Source: CAXNKH01 sp049296795
GTDB taxonomy: Bacteria > Pseudomonadota > Gammaproteobacteria > Burkholderiales > Burkholderiaceae_C
Reading direction: 5' to 3'
Assembly: GCA_049296795.1 (NCBI GenBank)
Contig: JBAQTC010000036.1
Location: forward strand, 25,022 to 89,021
DNA length: 64,000 nucleotides
This document shows, piece by piece, positions 1-8,220 of the stretch; position 1 is the first letter of the stretch; every line of letters starts with the position of its first letter. A program made the position numbers and the translations under genes. The notes under the pieces are model-generated. The model did no database searches. It worked only from the letters and a program-made list of their open reading frames with translations, and was not told the DNA's origin.

Positions 1-97
1 TGCTGATGGTTTGATGGCTTTGGTACGGGCCACGCGGCTGGTGCGCAGCAGCCTCCATGTGCTGGACTTTGGCGGGATGGTGCGTGGCATTGCTCAT
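1..97 (-). CDS. Start of an unrecognised gene, cut by the window edge
   Basis: An ATG at 95-97 on the minus strand opens a frame that runs off the left edge (32 codons visible). An AAGGAA ribosome binding site lies just upstream. The visible N-terminus begins MSNATHHPAKVQHM and is rich in His, Gln and Ala, so it looks unstructured. It lies 91 bases downstream of the Trp-repeat gene on the same strand and may be the fourth gene of that operon. The plus strand is also open here, so this call is tentative. Confidence 0.4.
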   Translation of the reverse strand, partial: MSNATHHPAKVQHMEAAAHQPRGPYQSHQTIS

Positions 98-188
98 GGG
101 GTTCCTTGTGTAGTTTCAGTCAGCGTGTTGGTGCCATCACTGTCTGTTTTCTGACGACCCTGGCTACTTTCGCCATACCAAGCAAAGT

Positions 189-1619
189 TTATGCCGGGCT
201 GTTTTCAGCGGCTAACAGCATGGAGAGTTGTGCCCTTGAAAGGCTTGCAACCTCAAAGTGCTGATGTTCGGCCACCAAGGGGATGAACCATTGCTGAGAA
301 AAGGCACTGAACAACTCGGTGTCCCATGGCAGTTGGCGCAGTCCGCTCAGTGTGGCCCAGTTCCACTGGGTTTCGTAGGCGAGGACCACGGGCTTGCTCC
401 ACGGCAACTGTGGGTTGGCGCTGAGTTGCTCCCAATCCCATCGTTGGGCGTATTGCGCCAGCAGTGTTTCGCTCCAAGGCAGTTGGGCATTGCAACTCAG
501 GCCAACCCAGTCCCACTCGTTTTGGAACTGGCTGAGCAAACTATCGCTCCAAGGTAAGCCGGTGTTCCAACTCAGGCGATCCCAATCCCAGCGCCCATGG
601 TAGTGCTGCAACAGCGCGATCGACCAATTGAGCGTCGGATTCTCGCTCAACGCTGCCCAGTCCCATTGATCAGCTTGGCTGGCTATCAATTGTTCGTTCC
701 AGGGCAGGGCTGGATTTTTACTCAGTGCCGTCCAGTTCCAACGCGAATGCCAGCGGTTCAAAATATTGTCTTGCCAGGGCAAGCTGGGGTTGGCGCTGAG
801 TGCGGACCAATCCCAACGCTCACGGTATTGGTCGATCAGCGCTTCACTCCAAGCTATTTCGGTTTGAGAACTGAGAATCTTCCAATCCCACTGGCTTGTA
901 TACCTTTCAAGCAAGTCGGGGCTCCATTGCAGGCCCACGTTGTTACTCAAAGCACTCCAGTTCCAATAGCGTGAGAATTCGTCGAATACGGCCTGATCGC
1001 TGGGAATAGCTCGATTGGCACTGAGTCCGGACCAGTCCCACTGAGCGACATGACGCTGCAACAGCGCCTGGGTAAAGGGGATGCCGATGTTCCAGCTCAG
1101 ACCCGTCCAATCCCAGCGGTGCGCATTGGCCTCAATGAAGCTGGCGCTCCAAGCCAAGTCTGGGTTGCGGCTAAGGATCACCCAGTTCCATCGGTGTGCG
1201 TTGGCCTGGATCAATTCACTGCTCCAGGGTAGACCCGGATTGGCACTCAACAGTTGCCAATTCCAGCGTGCACAGAACCGCTCGATCAAGTCGGTTGACC
1301 AAGGCAAAGCTGGGTTTTTGCTTAACGCGTTCCAATCCACCTCATTGGCATGCTGCTCGATCAAATCGCTCGACCAGGGCAGGCTCGAGCTGCTGCTCAG
1401 AGTCCGCCAGTCCCATTGCAAGCTGGACTGGTTCAACAAATCAGGCGGCAATGGGTAATGACGCTGCAAACAGTGTTTGAGCAGCACGGGGAATTTTTTA
1501 AAAAATGCCACGGTACGTCCGCTATTCAGATCGGCCAAGGACTGTGCGACCAGATCCAAGCGTTGCAGCGTGATGCTGCTCGGTGGGTGGCTCGGTGAGA
1601 ATGTCAGCGAGGTGCTCAT
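189..1619 (-). CDS. Trp-rich 25-residue tandem-repeat protein, unknown function
   Basis: A 476-residue protein with no signal peptide or membrane segment. After a 68-residue N-terminal region it has exactly 15 tandem repeats of 25 residues (about residues 69-443) with no indels, then a 33-residue cap. The repeat consensus is WDWxxLSxNPxLPWSxxLI followed by six variable residues. Repeat 2 has Val for the first Trp, and repeats 5 and 6 are the most diverged. The pattern suggests a helical solenoid used for binding. From memory, a similar W-x-W-x-x-[LI]-S-x-N repeat occurs in giant-virus and some bacterial hypothetical proteins. I know no function for it. The start codon overlaps the stop of the J-domain gene (ATGA), so the two are translationally coupled. 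Confidence 0.85.
   Translation of the reverse strand: MSTSLTFSPSHPPSSITLQRLDLVAQSLADLNSGRTVAFFKKFPVLLKHCLQRHYPLPPDLLNQSSLQWDWRTLSSSSSLPWSSDLIEQHANEVDWNALSKNPALPWSTDLIERFCARWNWQLLSANPGLPWSSELIQANAHRWNWVILSRNPDLAWSASFIEANAHRWDWTGLSWNIGIPFTQALLQRHVAQWDWSGLSANRAIPSDQAVFDEFSRYWNWSALSNNVGLQWSPDLLERYTSQWDWKILSSQTEIAWSEALIDQYRERWDWSALSANPSLPWQDNILNRWHSRWNWTALSKNPALPWNEQLIASQADQWDWAALSENPTLNWSIALLQHYHGRWDWDRLSWNTGLPWSDSLLSQFQNEWDWVGLSCNAQLPWSETLLAQYAQRWDWEQLSANPQLPWSKPVVLAYETQWNWATLSGLRQLPWDTELFSAFSQQWFIPLVAEHQHFEVASLSRAQLSMLLAAENSPA
291..1415 (-). repeat. 15 tandem 75-bp coding repeats
   Basis: This is the DNA span of the 15 repeats in the Trp-rich protein. Each unit is 75 bp and encodes the 25-residue motif. 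Units keep perfect register but differ in sequence, so this is an old protein-level repeat rather than a recent DNA satellite. Confidence 0.85.
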
Positions 1620-2881
1620 GGAGGCGGCTGAACAGCGACTTCCAACGCTTGGCTATAACGTTGCATTTCAGCCTGCAAATAGCTGGCCTGTTGGGAAAAC
1701 CACAAGCCCCAGTTACTTTGGGTATTCAAAGTGCGCCAAGTTGGATTTTGCAAAATTAGCTGGCGGGCCAAATACTGGCGGGCCAGCCGTTCTTGCAAAT
1801 CATTCAATCGTTGCGCTAAGCCTTCAGTTGAACCGGTGGTGGTGCTGTGACCGCTCGCTTTGAGTTTCTGCAACTGCTGTTCCAGCTTTTTCAGGGCTGA
1901 AAAATCAGAGTTTCGGTAACTGCTTTGTAAGCGTTGGAAAAGATCTTGAGACTGCTGTTTGTTGTGTTCTTGAACCCGGTCAGGGTGGCACAACATGGCC
2001 AGCTTGCGGTACAGCGATTTGATTTCTTCTTGCTGTTGTGGTTGCAGCGGTTCAACACAGAAGAGCTGAGCTTGGCTGCTCTCTCGGTTCTGGAACTGCT
2101 CGTAATCAGTCTGCGCCGCCTGGGCTTGGGCCTGTTCTTGTTCGCCCCCCAACTGGTGGTAGCGCTGGGTTAGGTAGCGTTGCTTCAAATCCAGAAATTT
2201 CCGCAAAATATCCCCAATGTCATGGTCTTGCTGGCGGTCAAAAGCATTGATTTTCCGGTGCATGTCGGCGATCTCCGCATCCAAGGCCATCACATGCTCA
2301 GCCAATAAATCAAGTTGCCAGGGTGCAAGCTGTGTTGCTGGATTCGACCTGAGAATCAGCTGGTGTGACAGGGGGCTGGGGTCGCCCGGTACAGCTAATG
2401 GCTGATGAACAGCGCCGGTTCTGGTTTGCAACAATTCGTTTAACCCTTGCCAACAGGCGTCAACCGTCTGGGGACGATGTTGAATCACGATGCCTGAAAA
2501 ATTCGTCGCAGCAACGGACCTCAGATCGCCAAAGCTTCCGCTGATGACAATGCTTTGGTCGATCACGCAGGCTGACGTCAAGATCCGAGCGCGATCGGTT
2601 TCAAGCCAGATCAATTGGCCCCCCATGGCGGTGAGTCTTTCCCAGGCCAGGCCGGAATTGAGGTTCAGCTCAATGGCAGGAACGATCAACGTGACCTCGA
2701 GTCCCCGCCTGCGGCATGCCAGCATCAACTTGAACCAGGCAGGCGGGCAGGCAGCATCGACACAACTGATGACTTGGCACTGCGCTTGGGTCAGGCGCGA
2801 TGCCAGGGTTTCAAATGCATTGGAAAACCAAGCTTGCGTGAAGCTGTCTTCTGGCATGGGACTGTCGGAAGATGCGGACAT
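1616..2881 (-). CDS. Degenerate PLD-like domain plus J-domain protein
   Basis: A 421-residue protein, probably cytoplasmic. Residues 15-140 resemble one phospholipase-D-like fold: a helix-strand segment ending in EVTLIVP near 62-68, then IDQSIVISGSFGDL at 107-120 and a downstream Asn-containing strand. The catalytic HKD signature (HxKx4D) is not intact, so it is probably a binding rather than nuclease domain. Residues 195-260 are charged and Gln-rich, probably coiled coil. Residues 285-335 form a J-domain with YRKLAMLCHPDRV and the HPD triad at 299-301, which in this family stimulates Hsp70 ATPase. A second helical region follows at 355-415. It sits between the Sel1 gene and the Trp-repeat gene. 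Function unknown; I infer a DnaK co-chaperone with a specific client. Confidence 0.8.
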   Translation of the reverse strand: MSASSDSPMPEDSFTQAWFSNAFETLASRLTQAQCQVISCVDAACPPAWFKLMLACRRRGLEVTLIVPAIELNLNSGLAWERLTAMGGQLIWLETDRARILTSACVIDQSIVISGSFGDLRSVAATNFSGIVIQHRPQTVDACWQGLNELLQTRTGAVHQPLAVPGDPSPLSHQLILRSNPATQLAPWQLDLLAEHVMALDAEIADMHRKINAFDRQQDHDIGDILRKFLDLKQRYLTQRYHQLGGEQEQAQAQAAQTDYEQFQNRESSQAQLFCVEPLQPQQQEEIKSLYRKLAMLCHPDRVQEHNKQQSQDLFQRLQSSYRNSDFSALKKLEQQLQKLKASGHSTTTGSTEGLAQRLNDLQERLARQYLARQLILQNPTWRTLNTQSNWGLWFSQQASYLQAEMQRYSQALEVAVQPPP

Positions 2882-2910
2882 AGTGCACTGGGCGATTTGT
2901 TCGAATCGGA

Positions 2911-4275
2911 TCAGTCAAACCCTTGGTAGTTATTTTGTTGACAGCTGCGGGCCAACTCTTGGGCCTGTGCGATTTGAGATGGAACCATCTGCGCGGCTAC
3001 AAATTCACGTCCGCTGCAGGCGTTGACATCAGCACTGACTGCGCCCAAATTGAACCACATATGTGCCCGCACGAAGTCCTGCAACACAGCTTGACCTTTG
3101 GCATACATCCAAGCCAAAGCGACCTGGGCATCCACCTGACCTTGGCGCGCGGCTTGGCGGAAGCAGTTCAGTGCCAGTTCGTGGTTGGGCTCCGAGTCGC
3201 CACCTGCTTGGTACATGAGGCCTAGGTTGTAAAGTGCCCGAGCTTCTCCTTGCTCCGCTGCTAACTTCAACCACTGCATTGCGTCACGGTCATTGGCGAC
3301 TGTCCCCTGACCCTTGGCGATCATCACGCCCAGGTGACATTGCGCCAGGGCATCACCTTGTTGCGCAGCGAGTTGGTACCATGCCAAGGCTGCAACGTGG
3401 TCTTGCTCAATATCGAGCCCGTTGGCATACATCAGCCCCAAGTTGTATTGGGCCGCTGCATCACCCTGATGGGCGGCAGCAAGGTAGTACTGAAGTGCTT
3501 TTTCCGAGTCTTTGGCCACGCCTTGGGCGGTACTGAACATGACCCCCAGGTTGTACTGGGCTGCTGCTTCGCCTTGAGAAGCTGCTTGTTCGTACCAATG
3601 GATCGCTTTGGGGTAATCAAGCGGAAGGTCATGGCCGTTGGAGTAGATAAATCCCAAGTTGAATTGCGCTTGGGGGTGATCGCGTTCGGCCGCCAAGGTG
3701 TACCAGTGGCAGGCCATTTGGACATCGCGCGCAAGTCCGTGCCCATTGGCGTACATCACACCCAGGCCGTACTGGGCTGCTGGCTCACCGATCTCGGCGC
3801 CCAACTGGTAACACGCCAGTGCTTTGTCGTAGTCTTGGGCCACACCCTGGCCGTTGGCGTACATCACGCCAAGGTTGAGCTGGGCGGTGACATCCCCTTG
3901 GTCAGCTGCTGCCTGGTACCACTTCAGCGCTTCTTGGTAATCAGAGGCCACGCCTTGTCCATTGGCGTACATCGTGGCTAGGTTGCATTGCGCATAGGCC
4001 AATCCTTGGAGCGCTGCAGCTCGATACCATTGATGGGCTTGTTGATGGTCTTGGCTTAGGCCCTGACCCTGGGCGTACATGACTGCCAAATTGGATTGAG
4101 CCTGAACCGCGCCCTGCTCAGCTGCGAGTTGGTAGCATTTGACCGCTTCTGCGAAATCCTGGGCAACACCCTGACCTTTGGCGTACATCAGGCCAAGGTT
4201 ATTGAGTGCAGCTAGTTGCGGGTCAACGACGTTCTCTGTCACGGAGTAGGGGTACCTTATTGGGGCAATGATCAT
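2911..4275 (-). CDS. Sel1-repeat (TPR-like) protein, cytoplasmic
   Basis: The protein has 454 residues from the ATG at 4273-4275; a TTG nine codons further upstream (4302) is a weaker alternative start. It consists almost entirely of 11 consecutive 36-residue Sel1 repeats of the form AQYNLGVMYANGQGVxxDY, each an antiparallel helix pair in an alpha solenoid that binds protein partners. There is no signal peptide. The C-terminus ends with a conserved-looking tail (QIAQAQELARSC) also seen in the small exported Sel1 protein at 23107-23595. It is the first gene of the leftward operon, 29 bases before the J-domain gene. Its own role is unknown. Confidence 0.88.
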   Translation of the reverse strand: MIIAPIRYPYSVTENVVDPQLAALNNLGLMYAKGQGVAQDFAEAVKCYQLAAEQGAVQAQSNLAVMYAQGQGLSQDHQQAHQWYRAAALQGLAYAQCNLATMYANGQGVASDYQEALKWYQAAADQGDVTAQLNLGVMYANGQGVAQDYDKALACYQLGAEIGEPAAQYGLGVMYANGHGLARDVQMACHWYTLAAERDHPQAQFNLGFIYSNGHDLPLDYPKAIHWYEQAASQGEAAAQYNLGVMFSTAQGVAKDSEKALQYYLAAAHQGDAAAQYNLGLMYANGLDIEQDHVAALAWYQLAAQQGDALAQCHLGVMIAKGQGTVANDRDAMQWLKLAAEQGEARALYNLGLMYQAGGDSEPNHELALNCFRQAARQGQVDAQVALAWMYAKGQAVLQDFVRAHMWFNLGAVSADVNACSGREFVAAQMVPSQIAQAQELARSCQQNNYQGFD

Positions 4276-4365
4276 GTTCTCGTTAAATATTATGCAATGC
4301 AATGACTGTTATCATTCTTACAGTAATTTTTATTTTTCCATAGGTGTTTGACGCCACTGTTTACC
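4276..4365. promoter_or_regulatory. Divergent AT-rich promoter region
   Basis: These 90 bases separate the Sel1/J-domain/Trp-repeat operon from the sigma-54 activator gene. The stretch is markedly AT-rich and must drive both directions. I see no TGGC-N8-TTGC sigma-54 element on either strand and no clear operator palindrome. The TAGGTG at 4341-4346 could be a ribosome binding site for a TTG start of the activator at 4348. Confidence 0.5.
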
Positions 4366-5520
4366 ATGTCCAGGAACTCGCTTAAATTTGTTGGTGAAAG
4401 TGATGCTATTCGAGCGATTCGGAATTTGCTTCCGGTGGTCGCGGCATCAAGCTCGACGGTATTGATTACCGGGGAGAGCGGAACCGGCAAAGAAATAGTA
4501 GCCCGTTCGCTCCACGATTTATCGCCTCGCTGCGGCGGAAATTTTGTTCCGATTAACTGCGCAGCCATTCCCAAAGATTTAATAGAAAGCGAACTGTTCG
4601 GTTACTGCAAAGGTGCTTTCACAGGGGCGATGACCGATCGCAAAGGGCGCTTTGAATTAGCCCATAACGGCTCCATTTTCCTGGATGAAATTGGCGATCT
4701 GCCGTTGGAACTGCAAGTCAAGTTGTTAAGAGTTTTGCAAGAGCGCACCATCGATCCCCTGGGCGCGTCTAAATCGGTAGCTGTCGATGTGCGCGTGATT
4801 GCGGCAACTCACCGCGATTTGGAAGAAGAAATTGCTGCGGGGCGATTTCGGGAAGATTTGTATTACCGACTCAATGTGCTGCCCTTGAGTACGCCCCCCT
4901 TGCGCGAGCGAGTGGCCGACGTGCCTTTATTGCTGGAATTTTTTGCTAAAAATTTCGCCATGGAGGATCAAAAACCCATCAGTTTTTACCCTGATTTTGC
5001 TTATGCGCTGCAGGCCTACCATTGGCCCGGTAACGTACGAGAACTGTCCAATTTGGTGGACCGCTTCAGCACCCTTTTCCCGGGGCATCGTCTGGAATTG
5101 AAATCTTTTTCGGAGTCGCTGTTACCCAAAGGTTTGGCCAAATTCAAAGCCTTGTCTCAAGCCGGTGAGCTGCCTCCGCTGGCTTCGACTTTGAGTCAAT
5201 CGACTGTCTTTGCCTTGCGTGATGACATCGATGTCTTACCCATTTCAGGTGGGATTTTTGACAGTAAGTCGTCCGCCACATCGGATACGGTGATGCCCAA
5301 TGCGGCAGAACAAATTTCTTTTTTGTCCGAAGCCTTGCCCGTATTGCCGCCTGAAGGGTTGTCACTCAAACACAGATTGGCTGAAATTGAGCGTGACTTG
5401 ATCGCCCAAGCGCTGAGCCGGACCAAAGGCAACGTCTCCCAGACAGCTCGAATTTTGAACGTGCAAAGAACGACGTTGATCGAAAAAATTCAAAAGTTTG
5501 GTCTGCGTACAGCGTCCTAG
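4366..5520 (+). CDS. Sigma-54-dependent transcription activator without sensor domain
   Basis: The protein has 384 residues from the ATG at 4366; a TTG at 4348 with a nearby TAGGTG is an alternative adding six residues. The AAA+ sigma-54 interaction domain begins almost at residue 1: Walker A GESGTGKE (about 36-43), the sigma-54 contact loop GAFTGA (about 83-88), Walker B GSIFLDEIGD and the WPGNVREL region. A low-complexity linker follows, then a Fis-type helix-turn-helix (NVSQTARILNVQRTTLIEK) at the C-terminus. No receiver, PAS, GAF or FleQ-type N-terminal domain is present, so the architecture is PspF/HrpS-like. It lies beside the flagellar genes, and a consensus sigma-54 promoter precedes flhA, so I infer a flagellar master or class II activator. 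Confidence 0.9.
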   Translation: MSRNSLKFVGESDAIRAIRNLLPVVAASSSTVLITGESGTGKEIVARSLHDLSPRCGGNFVPINCAAIPKDLIESELFGYCKGAFTGAMTDRKGRFELAHNGSIFLDEIGDLPLELQVKLLRVLQERTIDPLGASKSVAVDVRVIAATHRDLEEEIAAGRFREDLYYRLNVLPLSTPPLRERVADVPLLLEFFAKNFAMEDQKPISFYPDFAYALQAYHWPGNVRELSNLVDRFSTLFPGHRLELKSFSESLLPKGLAKFKALSQAGELPPLASTLSQSTVFALRDDIDVLPISGGIFDSKSSATSDTVMPNAAEQISFLSEALPVLPPEGLSLKHRLAEIERDLIAQALSRTKGNVSQTARILNVQRTTLIEKIQKFGLRTAS

Positions 5521-5544
5521 AGCATGGCGGATTTTTAAAGTTTT

Positions 5545-6480
5545 TCAGTTCCCCGTGTTCTGCACCCGTGGGTACTGGACCAAGCGTTCAACAGGTTTGA
5601 CGGCTGCGGGGCTGGCTACTGGGGCGGGACTCGCGACGGGCGCTGCAGTCGAGGTGACCGGGCTAGCCGCTTTACTTTGCTGTCGCAGCAAGGCGGCTTC
5701 TACTTCGCGCCGAACCAAGACCGGATCGGGGCTTGCTGCCGGTTTGGGTCGCAGTTGAGCCGACAAGCTTTTCAGGGTATTGGAATTATTTTGAATCTGT
5801 AAATCCATGGCTTGCAGCAGCTTGCTGATGTCCTGATTCTTGTTGTCTTTGCTCGGATTGCTTGCTGCATGATGTGTCGCTCGCAGAACTTCATCTAATC
5901 GCCCATCCAACTTGTTTTGTTGGCTGCTGATCACATTTTGGTTGCTTGAAATATCGCGCAACATCTCCCCGGCATTTTTAATTTGCTCCAGCGATTCATT
6001 CATGGTGACAACCCGTTTACCGACAGCCAACAGCATGGCGTCGGCCTGTGCAATGCGCTGCTGAAGCCGCGAAGACATGAAAACGAATAAAACCATGGCA
6101 ACAACCATCAGGGTGCCGCAACTGGCCAGAACAAGCACGCCCTGTTTGCGTTGCGATGCGTGAGTGTTGATCAGGTCCTGGCGGACCTGTTGGAAATCGG
6201 CTCCGGCCTTGAGGGCTTGACTTGCCGCTTGGTTGGCGAGCACGGCGGAGTCCAGCAGAGTGGATTTCACATCTTTGACTTCGGGGTCGTCTTCCATAGC
6301 TTGCAATTCGACCGAAACAGCGGGCTCACTCGATGGATCGATGGGTTCGGCAAGCTGCTGAGCAGGCACAGATGATTCGAGTTCCGGCGTTGAACTGTCG
6401 GCCCTAGGGTGGGTCTGCACTTCAGTCGATTCTAAAGTTGATGGTTCAGGGTTGGGGTTACCGGCAGTTGTTTCAGTCAT
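5545..6480 (-). CDS. Single-pass membrane coiled-coil protein of the flhB operon
   Basis: An unrecognised 311-residue protein. Residues 1-75 are acidic and Pro/Ser/Glu-rich, probably disordered in the cytoplasm. One transmembrane helix lies at about 114-136, preceded by positive residues (RKQ), which suggests an N-in topology. Residues 137-240 are predicted coiled coil and would lie in the periplasm. The C-terminus is Pro/Ala/Val-rich. It is the last gene of the leftward run fliK to flhB plus three, 31 bases after the preceding gene, and converges on the sigma-54 activator. Topology and position suggest a structural or regulatory role at the flagellar base, but this is inference. Confidence 0.75.
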   Translation of the reverse strand: MTETTAGNPNPEPSTLESTEVQTHPRADSSTPELESSVPAQQLAEPIDPSSEPAVSVELQAMEDDPEVKDVKSTLLDSAVLANQAASQALKAGADFQQVRQDLINTHASQRKQGVLVLASCGTLMVVAMVLFVFMSSRLQQRIAQADAMLLAVGKRVVTMNESLEQIKNAGEMLRDISSNQNVISSQQNKLDGRLDEVLRATHHAASNPSKDNKNQDISKLLQAMDLQIQNNSNTLKSLSAQLRPKPAASPDPVLVRREVEAALLRQQSKAASPVTSTAAPVASPAPVASPAAVKPVERLVQYPRVQNTGN

Positions 6481-6511
6481 AAGTAGTACCCGTTAAAAAG
6501 AGGTGGGATGG

Positions 6512-6955
6512 TTAATCTTTGTTTGGCGTTGATGATTCGCGTCGTTTGAGCTCTGCTCGAATATGGTTATTCTCATTTTTCAAATGGTTGAGACGCTCTG
6601 AAAAATCAGACTGCGCGTGGTGTTCATGTGGGGCGGTCGTCTGTTTATGGCCGGTTAGGTTGAATGCCACCGCTACGGGGACCGAAGTGGGAAAGCTGCT
6701 GTCAGGTCGAGGGCCAGCACTGACATCCGGTGGGAATATCACCGTGGATGCACTGCTGGGCGTAGTGCCCGAAGGACTGAATGAATCGGGTTTGCGTTCG
6801 GGCGCAGGGTTGCTAAGGACCAGTTCAGCTGTGTCGTTAACAGTGTGCTGTACCTCGGTGGTCTGGTGCGTAGTTTTGCTTCGCGCGTCGTGACTGCCTT
6901 CGGCCATTTCCACGACATGAGGCGCGCTGCTGTGAATGAATTGGGGCTCATTCAT
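6512..6955 (-). CDS. Small disordered protein of the flhB operon
   Basis: An unrecognised 147-residue protein. Most of it is Ser/Thr/Pro-rich and low in hydrophobic residues, without signal peptide or membrane segment. The last 35 residues (ERLNHLKNENNHIRAELKRR) form a likely short coiled coil. Its ATG overlaps the stop codon of the upstream AAA/SPOR-like gene by four bases, which argues that it is translated and belongs with that gene. It may bridge the membrane proteins on either side; there is no direct evidence for function. Confidence 0.65.
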   Translation of the reverse strand: MNEPQFIHSSAPHVVEMAEGSHDARSKTTHQTTEVQHTVNDTAELVLSNPAPERKPDSFSPSGTTPSSASTVIFPPDVSAGPRPDSSFPTSVPVAVAFNLTGHKQTTAPHEHHAQSDFSERLNHLKNENNHIRAELKRRESSTPNKD

Positions 6956-8220
6956 TGTTTTCTCTCCGGTTGGGGTGAGATTAGGTTCTTGGACTCTGAG
7001 GGAAATTGTTCTTTGATGAATTGTGCAGAATGGACTGACGCGTCCCTGGGCATGCCAGGGCCGTCGGCGAAACCGCGGGCTTCAGTGCTTGACGTGAAGG
7101 GCGCTGAAATGACTGAAAATTGCAGACCAGCCTGATTCGGTAAGTTGTGGGCAACAATCTGTGCGAGTTTGAGTTTGGGCTGGTTTTGTAGCCAAAGACT
7201 GGCTTCTTGATGGCTTGACGCGGTGCTGTGAATCACCACAAAAGTAGTGGCTGCCATTTTCAAGAGCCACGACTGTCCGGCTTGAGCTTGTGCCGGTGTG
7301 ACTATTATTTCCTCGATGTCCTTGGCGACATCTTGCGCTTGCTGGCTTGCGATTTCAGGTGGTGGCGCGATGGCGGATTGATTGTCAGCGAGAACTGGCT
7401 TGTTCATGGCTGGCGCAGCAGCGAGCAGGGGAATGGAGAAGCCCGAGTACCAAAGTCCAACGGATACGCCACAGGCGATTAACAGTAGAAGGCTACTTGC
7501 AATCCAGGTTATTTTCCTGCCTTGGCCGATGCCGAATTTTTTGGATTTCAGCAGCGGTTTGTCTTGTGCCTTGCTAGGGGTTTGGGCGGCGAGGGGAGCG
7601 CTAACAGAAACAGGCGCTGGTGTGAGTTGCATTAACAGCGCGCTGACCAGGTTTTCACGGCCTTGCTCTCGCGCTTGCTCCAACAGCGCAGCGCGTTGCT
7701 CTGAATTGGGAGCTTCGATCTCCCAGTTCAAAATACGCCGACCAAACATGCTCAGCAACAGCTGCTTCTGACTGGCTTGGGTCATGAGCATGATGACGCG
7801 AATATTGGCGCCCGGGAAATTCTGCACCAGTCGCGCCAACAACTGTATTTCGTTGTCGGGCAGGGCGGAAGCGTCATGCACCATCCAGATTTTGGGCGGC
7901 GCGCTTGGGACTTGGGTGTCCATGGCCTCCTGTATCGAATACGTTTTCAATACATCATTAAAGCGTGAAATCAAGGCCTCGGCATTGGCAGGGAAACACA
8001 CTTCGATCTCAATTTGCGGTGCGACTTCGCGTAAACGAGCGACTAGCAACTTGCCATAATGATCGAGAATCACATCATGGTCGCTGACCATGGACAGGCT
8101 CATGCCATTTTGAGTCAGTGCGGCAACATAGCCTTCGAGCCGGAGTCGGTCAGTGGCTCGAAAAAACAGGGGCTGGTCGCCGGCAACAGAATCCTCAGCC
8201 TGGTAGGTATATACGCTCAT
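6952..8220 (-). CDS. Degenerate AAA+ / transmembrane / SPOR-like protein
   Basis: A 422-residue protein. Residues 15-200 resemble the ExeA/DamX-type AAA+ fold: PLFFRATDRLRLE at the start and a Walker-B-like IWMVHDASALPDNE at 111-124. The P-loop position reads MVSDHDVILDHYGK instead of GxxxxGKT, so nucleotide binding is doubtful. A transmembrane helix spans about 238-260. Residues 312-395 look like a SPOR-type fold (FVVIHSTASSHQEASLWL then FSVISAPFTSSTEA), a domain that in other proteins binds denuded septal peptidoglycan. The start overlaps the flhB stop (ATGA), so it is translationally coupled to flhB. I infer a flagellar or cell-pole wall-associated factor; no named family fits. Confidence 0.75.
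   Translation of the reverse strand: MSVYTYQAEDSVAGDQPLFFRATDRLRLEGYVAALTQNGMSLSMVSDHDVILDHYGKLLVARLREVAPQIEIEVCFPANAEALISRFNDVLKTYSIQEAMDTQVPSAPPKIWMVHDASALPDNEIQLLARLVQNFPGANIRVIMLMTQASQKQLLLSMFGRRILNWEIEAPNSEQRAALLEQAREQGRENLVSALLMQLTPAPVSVSAPLAAQTPSKAQDKPLLKSKKFGIGQGRKITWIASSLLLLIACGVSVGLWYSGFSIPLLAAAPAMNKPVLADNQSAIAPPPEIASQQAQDVAKDIEEIIVTPAQAQAGQSWLLKMAATTFVVIHSTASSHQEASLWLQNQPKLKLAQIVAHNLPNQAGLQFSVISAPFTSSTEARGFADGPGMPRDASVHSAQFIKEQFPSESKNLISPQPERKQ

Noticed and set aside
258..1598. Several plus-strand open frames opposite the Trp-repeat gene
   Set aside because: They are periodic shadows of the 75-bp repeat; their translations show repeat-derived patterns only and no family motifs or ribosome binding sites.
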